DNA of 9,932 nucleotides from Chloroflexota bacterium (lineage in GTDB: Bacteria > Chloroflexota > Limnocylindria > Limnocylindrales > CSP1-4), in NCBI GenBank assembly GCA_021785115.1, contig JAJYGO010000092.1, forward strand, positions 1-9,932, in the 5' to 3' direction. The translations under genes and the position numbers were made by a program. Positions 1-7,112 of the stretch are shown here, piece after piece (within the stretch, counting starts at the first letter, position 1; every line of letters begins with the position of its first letter). The notes beneath the pieces are model-generated. The model made no database searches, was not told the DNA's origin, and worked only from the letters and a program-made list of their open reading frames with translations.

Positions 1-1
1 C

Positions 2-943
2 CGCCACGGCCTGGCCGATCGCGCCGACCTGGAGGCCCGTCACACCCGCGCCGCCCGGCGGGCGGCGCTCGAGGCCGACCGCGATCGCAACGTGGCCACG
101 CTCGCGGCGATCGCCGGCGACGCGGAAGCCACCCTCACGCTGCGACAACGGCTCGGGGCGGCCGCGTCGGGGGTCGGCGGCGCCGCCGGCCCGTCCGTGG
201 CCGCCGGCGCCGCCTTGGCGGCCGCGGCGTCCGACGCGGGGCCGGATGCGGTCGCTGCGCGGCGGGCCTCGCTCGACGCGGAGCTGGAATCGCTCCGCCA
301 GCGCAGGCACCAGCTCGCCACCCAGCTCGGCGCGGCGGAGCAGGAGATCCGGCGCATCGAATCCGAGACCGACACCTCCGAGCTCCGGCAGCGCCGCGAG
401 AACACGCTGGCGGCGCTCTGCGAGCTGGCCGACCGGTACCTCGTGGCCCGCCTCGCCGCCGAGCTGATCGCGGCCGCCCGCGCGCGCTTCGAACGACTGC
501 ACCGACCTGCCGTGATCGCCGCCGCCGAGCGCCACTTCGTCGACTGGACGGGCGGCGAGTTCGCCGGGCTGGTGGTGCCCTTCGGCGAACGCGTCCGCGG
601 GGCGCTCCGCGCCGACGACGGCTCGCTGGTCCGGCCCGCGGAGCTGTCGCGGGGGACCCGTGAGCAGCTCTACCTGGCCTTCCGCTTCGGCCTCATCGAG
701 CACTACGCGAGCCAGGCCGAGCCGCTACCCATCGTCATGGACGAGGTGCTGGTGAACTTCGACCCGGCGCGGGCCGGGCGGGTGGCACGCACGATCCGCG
801 CGCTCGGCCAGCGCCACCAGGTGCTCTACCTGACCTGCCACGACACCGTGCCGCTGGAGCCGGACCGGGAGATCGTCCTCGGGAGCGACCTGGCACCCCG
901 GATCGTCCGCGACGGCGTCAGCCCCGGCGGGCCACCACGTTGA
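2..943 (+). CDS. SMC/Rad50/YhaN-like coiled-coil AAA ATPase, C-terminal part (5'-truncated by window edge)
   Basis: The frame is open from base 2, so the N-terminus (with Walker A) lies outside the window; 313 residues are visible. The first ~150 are Ala/Arg/Glu-rich and helical, as in a coiled-coil arm. A globular ABC head follows: a signature-like LSRGTREQLYLAFR at about residues 215-228, a Walker B strand PIVMDEVLVNFD at about 243-254, and a switch histidine in LTCHD at about 277-281. The order signature, Walker B, D-loop, His is that of RecN/Rad50/SMC C-terminal lobes, and the LSRGT-EQLYLA-R form is typical of YhaN-type ATPases. Those often pair with a YhaO/SbcD-like nuclease, so a DNA repair or DNA-end role is likely but inferred. 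The 3' end overlaps the convergent methyltransferase gene by 26 bp (918-943), leaving no room for a terminator between them. Confidence 0.85.
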   Translation, partial: RHGLADRADLEARHTRAARRAALEADRDRNVATLAAIAGDAEATLTLRQRLGAAASGVGGAAGPSVAAGAALAAAASDAGPDAVAARRASLDAELESLRQRRHQLATQLGAAEQEIRRIESETDTSELRQRRENTLAALCELADRYLVARLAAELIAAARARFERLHRPAVIAAAERHFVDWTGGEFAGLVVPFGERVRGALRADDGSLVRPAELSRGTREQLYLAFRFGLIEHYASQAEPLPIVMDEVLVNFDPARAGRVARTIRALGQRHQVLYLTCHDTVPLEPDREIVLGSDLAPRIVRDGVSPGGPPR

Positions 944-1658
944 GCCGCACGTAGTCCAGGAAGGGGCCCGGCAGGCGGGAGGCCACCGCGTGGACGAACG
1001 CGGCCCGGTCCTGCTCGGGCAGCAGCGCCACGTGCTCCCGCAGCACGACCGTGGCGAGGAACGTCTCGAACGATTCCCCCGCCTCGAAGCTCGTCGGCTC
1101 CGGGTGGAGCCAGGCCTGCACGTCCACGAAGCCGGCATCCGCCAGGCACCGGCGCTCGTCCTCCGGCTCCGCGTAGGTCCATCGCCCGGGTATCGGGTCA
1201 CCCAGCTCGGCAACGGCCCGCACCACCGACGCGATGTTGCCCCTGCCGCCGTACTGCGCCACCAGCTGACCCCCGGGCCGCAGCACCGCCGCCAACCGCC
1301 GGAACAGCCCGGCGTGGTCGGGCACCCAGTGGAAGGTCGCCGTGGAGACGATGGCATCGACCGGCTCGTCCAGCAGCACGGGCTCCCGCAGATCCGCGCA
1401 GACGAACGAGACGCGCGACCCGAAGGGGGCGAGGCGTCGCGCGGCCTCCTCCAGCATCCGCCCGGAGCCGTCAAGCGCCACCACGTGCGCCTCCGGCAGG
1501 CGCTCCAGCAGCTGCTCGGTCACCCGCCCGCTGCCGCAGCCCGCGTCCAGCACGCGCCCGACCCCGCGCGGATCGAGGCGCGCGATGACGTCCGCGCCCC
1601 AGCGCGCCTGGGGATCGGCGACCCGGTCGTACGTCGCGGCGTCCCACTCCCTGCTCAT
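918..1658 (-). CDS. Class I SAM-dependent methyltransferase (trans-aconitate methyltransferase-like fold)
   Basis: This 246-residue protein has the full class I (Rossmann) methyltransferase layout. The SAM-binding motif I VLDAGCGSGRVTE is at residues 36-48, the acidic end of strand 2 (ALDGS) at 61-65, motif II around CADL 87-90, the stretch TFHWVPDHAGLF at 108-119, and LRPGGQLVAQYGGRGN at 126-141. The 'HWVPDH..LF' and 'PGG.L..Q' pattern resembles Tam-like and related small-molecule methyltransferases; the substrate cannot be read from the sequence. ATG at 1658 lies 4 bp after the aldolase stop, so it is the last gene of the mtnA-aldolase run. One inferred link is that it makes or uses SAM-derived compounds salvaged by its neighbours, but it could be a passenger. 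The 3' end overlaps the convergent ATPase gene. Only a weak purine-rich RBS is seen, consistent with coupling to the upstream gene. Confidence 0.88.
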   Translation of the reverse strand: MSREWDAATYDRVADPQARWGADVIARLDPRGVGRVLDAGCGSGRVTEQLLERLPEAHVVALDGSGRMLEEAARRLAPFGSRVSFVCADLREPVLLDEPVDAIVSTATFHWVPDHAGLFRRLAAVLRPGGQLVAQYGGRGNIASVVRAVAELGDPIPGRWTYAEPEDERRCLADAGFVDVQAWLHPEPTSFEAGESFETFLATVVLREHVALLPEQDRAAFVHAVASRLPGPFLDYVRLNVVARRG

Positions 1659-1662
1659 CGCG

Positions 1663-2352
1663 CTACCCGCCGTGCGTGGGACCCGCCCGACGACCGGACC
1701 AGGCCGGTGCCCACTGCTCGCGGCGGATCCGCTCCACCTCCGCGGGGGCGATCTGCGGCACCGGCCGGAAGGCGAACGCCCGGAGGTACGCGTCGGCCGC
1801 GCCTTCCACCACCGACGCCGCGTTGTAGGCGTGGTCCACGGTGGGCCCGATCGCGAGCACGCCGTGGTTGCGGAGCAGGCAGGCGCTCCGGTCGCGCAGC
1901 GCCCCGGCGGTCAGCTCGGCGAGCTCGGCCGTCCCTCCCCTGGCGTACGGCGCGGTCACGATCCCGCCCCCGCATGCGGAGACCAGCCCGTGGAGGATGG
2001 GCGGGATGCCGATCCCCATGGCCGCCACGGCCATCGCGGCCGCGCTGTGCGTGTGGACGATCCCGCCCACGTCGGGCCGGCGCACGTAGGTGAGCGTGTG
2101 CAGCGGCAGCTCGCTGGTCGGGCGCAGCGTGCCGTCCACCACGCGGCCGTCCGTCCGGACGATCACCACGTCCTCCGGCCGCATCGTGTCATACGGCGTG
2201 CTCGCGGGCGTGACCGCCACCAGGTCGGGATCGTCCGGGATCCGCATGCTGATGTTGCCGGCGGTGAAGTAGACCAACCGCTCGGCCAGCAGGCGCCGCG
2301 AGAAGAGCAGGACGTGCTCCCGGGCGGCCTGCCAGCTCGCGGGACCGCTCAT
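1663..2352 (-). CDS. Class II aldolase/adducin family protein (FucA-like; 5-deoxyribulose/5-methylthioribulose 1-phosphate aldolase or MtnB-type dehydratase)
   Basis: This 229-residue zinc-dependent class II aldolase has the N-terminal GNIS motif (residues 32-35), phosphate-pocket residues in TPAST (48-52), the catalytic-type glutamate in TSELPLH (Glu81), zinc ligands in VHTHS (His100, His102) and a third in RNHG (His163). The length fits FucA/MtnB (about 200-240). ATG at 2352 overlaps the mtnA stop in an ATGA (2349-2352), so translation is probably coupled. Placed after mtnA, two roles are plausible: MtnB dehydratase of the methionine salvage pathway, or an aldolase that splits 5-deoxyribulose/5-methylthioribulose 1-phosphate to DHAP and an aldehyde (the 'DHAP shunt'). 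The SELPLH context looks more like FucA-type aldolases, and no mtnC or mtnD is nearby. The aldolase role is therefore favoured, but this remains an inference. Confidence 0.85.
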   Translation of the reverse strand: MSGPASWQAAREHVLLFSRRLLAERLVYFTAGNISMRIPDDPDLVAVTPASTPYDTMRPEDVVIVRTDGRVVDGTLRPTSELPLHTLTYVRRPDVGGIVHTHSAAAMAVAAMGIGIPPILHGLVSACGGGIVTAPYARGGTAELAELTAGALRDRSACLLRNHGVLAIGPTVDHAYNAASVVEGAADAYLRAFAFRPVPQIAPAEVERIRREQWAPAWSGRRAGPTHGG

Positions 2353-3470
2353 CGGCCGCGTTGCTCCGCGGGTCCCGTCGCGTCGTCCGGCGCCCCCGTG
2401 ACGCGCCGGGTCCCCGGGCTTTCCCTGCCGGCCGCCGGCGCGCCGAACGGCGGGAACGGCGGATGCAGGACCCCGCGCTCGGTGATGAAGCCCGTGATCA
2501 GGTCGTGCGGCGTCACGTCGAAGGCGGGGTTCCAGGCCGGGACGTCCTTCGGCGCCGAGGCCCCGCCCTGCCAGGTCCGCACCTCGTCGGCGGGCCGCTC
2601 CTCGATCACGATCGCGTCGCCCGACGGCGTCGCCGGGTCGAAGGTCGACGTGGGGGCGGCGACGTAGAACGGCACCCCGGCGTGGCGGGCCGCCAGTGCG
2701 AGCGAGAAGGTTCCCACCTTGTTGGCCGTGTCGCCGTTGGCCGCGATCCGGTCGGCACCCACCACCACCGCGTCGACCCGCCCCGAGTGCAGAAGCGAGG
2801 CGGCCGCGCTGTCCACGATGAGCGTGACATCGATGCCGGCCTGCGTCAGCTCCCAGGCCGTCAGGCGGGCGCCCTGCAGGAGCGGGCGTGCCTCGCAGGC
2901 GAAGACGCGCACGGGCTCACCGGCCGCGGCCTTGGCGTACACCACGCCCAGCGCGGTCCCCCACCCGAGCGTGGCCAGGCGCCCGGTGTTGCAGTGGGTG
3001 AGGATCGTGCTCGCCGCCGGCAGCTCGACCCGGCCATGCTCGCCGATCAGGCGGCAGGCCTCGCGGTCCTCGTCGACGATGCGCTGCGCCTCCCTAAGCG
3101 CCCGCTCGCGGATCCCTTCCGGCGTGGCCTCCGCGGTGGCGGCGTCACGAACGCGCCGCACCGCCCAGGAGAGGTTCACAGCCGTGGGCCGCGCGGCACC
3201 GATCCGCTCGACAAGCGCGTCGAGCTCGGTACGCGCGGCCCCGACCGTGGCCGGGTGCGCCTCGTCGAGCCCGACCACCATCGCCAGCGCCCCGCAGCCG
3301 CCGATCGCCGGCGCGCCGCGCACGGCCAGCCGGCGGATCGCGTCGATCGCCGCCTCCACCGTGGAGAGCCGGACGACCTCGAGCCCGGCGGGCAGCCTGG
3401 TCTGGTCGATGATCTCGATCGCGCCCTCGACCCAGGCGACAGTGGGAGGGATGTGGAGATCCTGGTTCAC
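2349..3470 (-). CDS. mtnA: S-methyl-5-thioribose-1-phosphate isomerase / 5-deoxyribose-1-phosphate isomerase (aIF-2B-like)
   Basis: The enzyme converts the aldose 1-phosphate (5-methylthioribose- or 5-deoxyribose-1-P) to the ketose 1-phosphate. Family motifs occur in order: IDQTRLP (21-27), VRGAPAIG (50-57), THCNTGRLAT with catalytic Cys160, the ACEARPLLQGARLTAWEL segment (191-208), VGADRIAANGDTANKVGT with catalytic Asp240, and FDVTPHDLITGFITERG (317-333). Cys160 and Asp240 fall at the same numbers as in the classical bacterial enzyme, which supports the GTG start at 3470; GAGG lies about 11 nt upstream. At 373 residues it is slightly long because of a low-complexity Pro/Gly/Arg tail after residue ~340. 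Its stop overlaps the aldolase start by 4 bp, and the transporter gene ends 110 bp upstream. The sequence alone cannot separate MtnA from a DrdI-type paralogue acting on 5-deoxyribose-1-P. Confidence 0.95.
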   Translation of the reverse strand: MNQDLHIPPTVAWVEGAIEIIDQTRLPAGLEVVRLSTVEAAIDAIRRLAVRGAPAIGGCGALAMVVGLDEAHPATVGAARTELDALVERIGAARPTAVNLSWAVRRVRDAATAEATPEGIRERALREAQRIVDEDREACRLIGEHGRVELPAASTILTHCNTGRLATLGWGTALGVVYAKAAAGEPVRVFACEARPLLQGARLTAWELTQAGIDVTLIVDSAAASLLHSGRVDAVVVGADRIAANGDTANKVGTFSLALAARHAGVPFYVAAPTSTFDPATPSGDAIVIEERPADEVRTWQGGASAPKDVPAWNPAFDVTPHDLITGFITERGVLHPPFPPFGAPAAGRESPGTRRVTGAPDDATGPAEQRGR

Positions 3471-3580
3471 TGCGTCGCTTGCCTCGCATCGGATGCCCGG
3501 CCCGTCGGATCAGTATGCCGCGCGCCACACCGCGCCGCTGGCCACCGGAAGGGCCGCCCCGGCGCGACCCGCGTGTTCGT

Positions 3581-4846
3581 TCAGGCCAGGTATCGCGCCC
3601 ACAGGTAGACGGTGGAGATCACCATCGACTCCCCGACGACCACCGCGCCGTACCGGAGGAACTCGGTGAACCGGATGGGGTGTCCCGCGCGGGCGGCCAT
3701 GCCGGCCACGACCACGTTCGCCGACGCCCCCACGATCGTCAGGTTGCCCCCCAGGCAGGCGCCCAGCGCCAGCGCCCACCAGAGCGGCCCGGCCGGGAGC
3801 CCGTCCGACGTGAGCCGCTGGACCACCGGGATCGCCGTGGCCGCGTAGGGGATGTTGTCGACCACGGCGGAGGCGATCGCGGAGAACCACAGCAGCGCGA
3901 TCGCCGCCACGGTGACCTGCCCGGCCGTCGCCCGCGCCAGCGCATCGGCGACGCCTCCCACGATCCCGACGTGCACCACCGCTTCGACGAGCATGAAGAG
4001 CCCGACGAAGAAGAAGAGCGTGGACCACTCGACCTGCCGGAGCGCCTCGTGCGGGTCGATGCGGGCCACCAGCAACAGGACGGTCGCACCGAGCAGCGCG
4101 ATCGTGGCGGCCTCCAGGCCGAGCGCGGCGTGCAGCAGGAACCCGGCCATGGTCGCGGCGATCACGATCAGCGAGATGGCGAGCAGTCGGCGGTCGTGGA
4201 TCGCCTCGCTCTCGCGGAGCTCGAGGATCGCCTCCCGCTGCTCGTCCGGCACCCGGAGGTCGCCCCGGAACAGCCGCCGCAGCGTCACGATCACGACCGC
4301 CAGCACCACCAGCGTCACCGGAGCCAGGTTGACCAGGAACGCGGCGAAGTCCAGCCGTGCCGCCGACCCGATCAGGATGTTCGGCGGGTCCCCGATGAGC
4401 GTGGCCGTCCCCCCGATGTTGGAGGCGAGGATCTCGCCGACGAGGTACGGACCCGGCGGGATGCCGAGCCGCCGCGAGACGGAGAGGATCACCGGCGTGA
4501 TGAGCACGACGGTGGTCACGTTGTCCAGCAGCGCGGAGAGCCCCGCCGTGATCACGGCGAAGACCACCAGCAGCCGGAAGGGATCGCCCCGCGAGAGCTT
4601 GGCCGCCCGGATCGCCAGCCACTCGAAGAAGCCGGTCCGACCGAGTGTGCCGGCGAGGACCATCATGCCGGCCAGCAGGAAGATGACGTTGAGGTCGATC
4701 GCGGCGAAGGCCTCGTGCTGGTCGATGATGCCGAGCGCGACCACCGCCAGGCCGCCGAGCAGCGCGACCAGCGTCCGGTCGACCCGCTCGCTCGCGATGA
4801 GCGCGTATGCCGCGATGAAGATGGCGGCGGCGAGCCAGGTGTGCAT
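3581..4846 (-). CDS. ArsB/NhaD/SLC13-type (ion transporter superfamily) inner-membrane permease
   Basis: This 421-residue, highly hydrophobic protein has about 10-12 membrane segments and a twofold internal repeat. DNVTT (108-112) and SNIGGTATLIGDPPN (142-156) in the first half are mirrored by VVDNIPYAAT (328-337) and GGNLTIVGASANVV (366-379) in the second. This is the hallmark of the IT superfamily (ArsB, NhaD, YbiR, P-protein, citrate/dicarboxylate carriers). A charged cytoplasmic loop lies near 193-220. Substrate candidates include arsenite, Na+/H+ or an organic anion; the motifs do not decide. The ATG at 4846 is the only possible start, because an in-frame stop lies 18 bp upstream, and it has a good GGAGG 7 nt ahead. 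As first gene of the minus-strand run it may be co-transcribed with mtnA, 110 bp downstream, although that gap is large enough for a separate mtnA promoter. Confidence 0.9.
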   Translation of the reverse strand: MHTWLAAAIFIAAYALIASERVDRTLVALLGGLAVVALGIIDQHEAFAAIDLNVIFLLAGMMVLAGTLGRTGFFEWLAIRAAKLSRGDPFRLLVVFAVITAGLSALLDNVTTVVLITPVILSVSRRLGIPPGPYLVGEILASNIGGTATLIGDPPNILIGSAARLDFAAFLVNLAPVTLVVLAVVIVTLRRLFRGDLRVPDEQREAILELRESEAIHDRRLLAISLIVIAATMAGFLLHAALGLEAATIALLGATVLLLVARIDPHEALRQVEWSTLFFFVGLFMLVEAVVHVGIVGGVADALARATAGQVTVAAIALLWFSAIASAVVDNIPYAATAIPVVQRLTSDGLPAGPLWWALALGACLGGNLTIVGASANVVVAGMAARAGHPIRFTEFLRYGAVVVGESMVISTVYLWARYLA

Positions 4847-4853
4847 CAGGGGA

Positions 4854-4858
4854 CCTCC
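4854..4858 (-). promoter_or_regulatory. Shine-Dalgarno of the IT-superfamily permease
   Basis: CCTCC on plus reads GGAGG on minus, 7 nt before the ATG at 4846. It confirms that start and suggests an independently translated first gene. Confidence 0.7.
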
Positions 4859-5031
4859 GGGTCAGGCAGGCGCCCCGCCCGCGACCGGGTCCGCGTGAGC
4901 CTCTCCCCGATCACCCGCCCGGCCCGTCGCCGGCCGCCACCACCGGCGACGCGGGCCGCATGACCAGCGCGTTCATCGTCTCCGTGCCTCCGCGTGTGGA
5001 CCCAGCGTATCGGGGGCGCGGGCCGCCGGAC

Positions 5032-5070
5032 ACGGGCCGAACGGGCCGAACGGGCGAACGAGCCGAACGG
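5032..5070. repeat. Four degenerate 9-bp tandem repeats (acgggccga)
   Basis: Units at 5032-5040 and 5041-5049 are identical. The third (5050-5057) has lost one base, and the fourth (5058-5066) has one substitution. The array abuts the stop codon (5071) of the DUF385-methyltransferase gene, in the 224-bp gap before the permease gene. No stem-loop terminator is evident in that gap. Confidence 0.7.
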
Positions 5071-6306
5071 TCAGCTGGCCAACGGTCGGATCGCCAGGAC
5101 GGCGTCCACCGGCAGGCCCCAGAGGGACCCTGCCGTGACGCTGCGCAGCTCCAGGCCCGCCTCTCGGATCGCCGCCTGCAGCGGGATCGCGCGGCAGTCG
5201 ACCAGCGCCGGGAACAGCTCGTGGCTCGCCTCGTACAGGCGGGCCCATGCGCCCGGCGGCTCCCGGCGCGCCAGCGAGGTGACGACCAGGCGGCCGCCCG
5301 GCCGCAGCACGCGCCGGCACTCGGCCAGCACCTGCGGGATCTCCGGCGTGTCGAAGAGCTCGAGCGTGAAGCTCATCATCACCACGTCCACCGTGCCGTC
5401 CGCGTACGGCATCGCCACGGCGTCGCCCGTCTGCAGCTCGACGCGGCCGGACACCCCGGCGCTCCGCAGGCGCCGCTCGGCCTCCCGCCGCATCCCCTCC
5501 GACAGGTCGAGCCCGAGGACGTGCCCGGATGGCCCGACCGCGCGCGCCAGGGCCACCAGGTCGTGCCCGGTGCCGAACCCGACCTCCAGGACCGTCTCGC
5601 CCGACGCGATCGCCGCCATCCCGAGGGCCCGGCGTCGCGGACCGCGCTCGAACGGTTCCTCGAACACGTCGTACCAGCGGCTCAGCCGGTCGTAGCTCGC
5701 CCGTGCCTGCGCCCGGGTGCGGCGGACGCGGCTCACACTGGTCCAGGGACCGGGGCCGGCCTGCGGGATCGCGGGGCGGAACGCCAGCAGGGGGATCTGG
5801 CCGGCCGCCCGCCGGCGCGCCTCCGGGGTCCCGTCGTAACGCCAGCCGAGCAGCCGGCCCAGCACGGCGCGGACGAGCGGCGCGGGCAGGCCGCTGTGGC
5901 GCTCATAGTGCTCGATGACGGCCACCGCCTCGTCCGGCTCGAGCCGCCGCCACGCGGGGACGTATCGCGCCCGCCCGATCCGGATCTCCAGGGCGAGCCC
6001 TGCCTCGACGTTGTGGAGCCAGCCGGTCCGGCGGCCCCACCCGGCCGCCACGACCGCCTCGCCGGACGCGCCGTCGTAGTGCATGACCTCGAGCGGCGTC
6101 TCCCGCCGCCGTCCCGTGCGCCGCCCCTCGTGCACCAGCACCAGGAACCGGTGCCCCAGCAGGAATCCGAGCCTCGCCCGGTAGAGGTACGCCGGGGACG
6201 CGAGGATCCGGCGCAGCACGCCACCCGGGGGTGCGGGCTGCCGGATGGTGTCGCCGCTCGCGTCGGCCTCCGGGCTGCTCCCCTCACGGGGGCGGGCATC
6301 CTGCAT
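5071..6306 (-). CDS. Two-domain protein: deazaflavin (F420)-dependent nitroreductase-like (DUF385) domain fused to UbiE-like methyltransferase
   Basis: A 411-residue single open frame. Residues ~35-178 match the DUF385/Ddn-like split beta-barrel family: a basic GRRTGRRRETPLEV (61-74), the AAGW..RTGWLHNVEAG stretch (87-103), then a helical tail ending PLLAFRP. A Pro/Gly linker (~179-195) leads to a class I methyltransferase: YDRLSRWYD (205-213), motif I VLEVGFGTGHDL (239-250), LDLSEGM (266-272), GDAVAMPYADGTVDVV (294-309) and LRPGGRLVV (334-342). The ATG at 6306 is preferred to an earlier in-frame start inside the permease gene because it overlaps the permease stop as TGATG. A GTG at 5736 could start a separate methyltransferase, but it lacks an SD and there is no stop between the domains, so a fusion is more likely. 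Probable roles are reduction by F420H2 and methylation of one hydrophobic substrate, perhaps linked to the exporter encoded upstream; substrate unknown. Confidence 0.85.
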   Translation of the reverse strand: MQDARPREGSSPEADASGDTIRQPAPPGGVLRRILASPAYLYRARLGFLLGHRFLVLVHEGRRTGRRRETPLEVMHYDGASGEAVVAAGWGRRTGWLHNVEAGLALEIRIGRARYVPAWRRLEPDEAVAVIEHYERHSGLPAPLVRAVLGRLLGWRYDGTPEARRRAAGQIPLLAFRPAIPQAGPGPWTSVSRVRRTRAQARASYDRLSRWYDVFEEPFERGPRRRALGMAAIASGETVLEVGFGTGHDLVALARAVGPSGHVLGLDLSEGMRREAERRLRSAGVSGRVELQTGDAVAMPYADGTVDVVMMSFTLELFDTPEIPQVLAECRRVLRPGGRLVVTSLARREPPGAWARLYEASHELFPALVDCRAIPLQAAIREAGLELRSVTAGSLWGLPVDAVLAIRPLAS

Positions 6307-7112
6307 CAGCCGGCCCGCACATCCCGTCGCGCGAATCCCAGGCCCCCCACGGCGGCGAGCGCCACGGCGGGCAGGAGCAGCGCCATGTAGCGCCAGGCGG
6401 CGGCGGCGTGGACCAGCGGGTCCCCGCCGAAGGCCCAGTCCCAGGGCGACACGTGGCGCCAGGGCGCGAGCGTCGCGTTCAGCGGGAAGAGCGCGACCAC
6501 GAGGTATCCGGCGACGCCCGCGGCGACGGCCGCTCCGAGGGTCCACGAGGGCCGCGGGAACCAGCCCGCGATCGCGAAGGCGAGGCCCGCGTGCAGGAAC
6601 GCGAGGAGCGCGCAGAGGAGCAGGGTCGCCGCCAGGTGGGACGGCGGGAGCTGGAGCCCGACCACCGCATCGAAGCCCAGCTGCGCGACCAGGATCACGA
6701 TGACCACGACCGCGAGCGCCACCGCCAGGGCCGCCACGCGCGCGACCCAGAGTCGAACGCGCGAGACCGGCTGCGCCAGGTAGATCTCGAGACGCCCGGC
6801 ATCCTCCTCCCCGGCGGTCTGGCCACTCGCCATGGCGACGGCGGCACCGACGAGGAGGAGCGGGATCAGGAAGTCGTACAGGTTCCCGCGCAGGAAGCCG
6901 GCCGGCGTGCCGATGTCCTGCATGCCGAGCGCCTCCACGAGGCCGTTCGGCAGCTGGTCGAGTGCCTGGCTGAGCGCCGACGAGCCCTGGAACGCCGGCC
7001 AGAAGGCGACGGTCGCGCCGATGAACAGGGCCAGGACGATCCCCCAGGCGGCGCTGGCGCGTCGCAACGAGCGCAGCGGGATCAGCACGAGCTCGAACAG
7101 CGCGGCGCTCAC
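6306..7112 (-). CDS. ABC-2 type transporter permease
   Basis: A 268-residue integral membrane protein with about six hydrophobic segments (near 23-38, 80-98, 124-146, 158-184, 190-212, 240-262). The loop GEEDAGRLEIYLAQPVSRVR (101-120) is the amphipathic, acidic-then-basic motif of ABC-2 permeases (usually E-E-..G-LE-LL-..PVSR). Translation starts at GTG 7112, which overlaps the ATPase stop as GTGA (7109-7112); GGAGG lies 4 nt ahead (7117-7121). The frame is open far upstream, but that part is only a shadow of the ATPase gene. It would pair with the ATPase to form an exporter, probably as a homodimer, since no second permease is present. The substrate is unknown. The next gene (DUF385-methyltransferase) begins inside its stop codon. 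Confidence 0.9.
   Translation of the reverse strand: MSAALFELVLIPLRSLRRASAAWGIVLALFIGATVAFWPAFQGSSALSQALDQLPNGLVEALGMQDIGTPAGFLRGNLYDFLIPLLLVGAAVAMASGQTAGEEDAGRLEIYLAQPVSRVRLWVARVAALAVALAVVVIVILVAQLGFDAVVGLQLPPSHLAATLLLCALLAFLHAGLAFAIAGWFPRPSWTLGAAVAAGVAGYLVVALFPLNATLAPWRHVSPWDWAFGGDPLVHAAAAWRYMALLLPAVALAAVGGLGFARRDVRAG

Noticed and set aside
990..2667. Long + strand frames antisense to the methyltransferase, aldolase and mtnA genes
   Set aside because: They are Arg/Pro/Gly/His-rich, match no family and lie opposite clearly recognisable genes; this is the usual antisense artefact of high-GC DNA.
3486..3496. 11-bp inverted repeat GCATCGGATGC 15 nt upstream of the mtnA GTG, as a regulator site
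   Set aside because: Too short to distinguish from chance, and no second copy is seen in the window.
3479..4963. 494-codon + strand frame opposite the permease gene
   Set aside because: Highly charged low-complexity translation rich in Asp/Arg/Gln, lying entirely across the membrane protein gene with its conserved IT-superfamily motifs on the other strand.
6307..6546. Upstream extension of the DUF385-methyltransferase frame to 6546
   Set aside because: It overlaps the permease C-terminus and is low complexity; ATG 6306 in a TGATG overlap is the better start.
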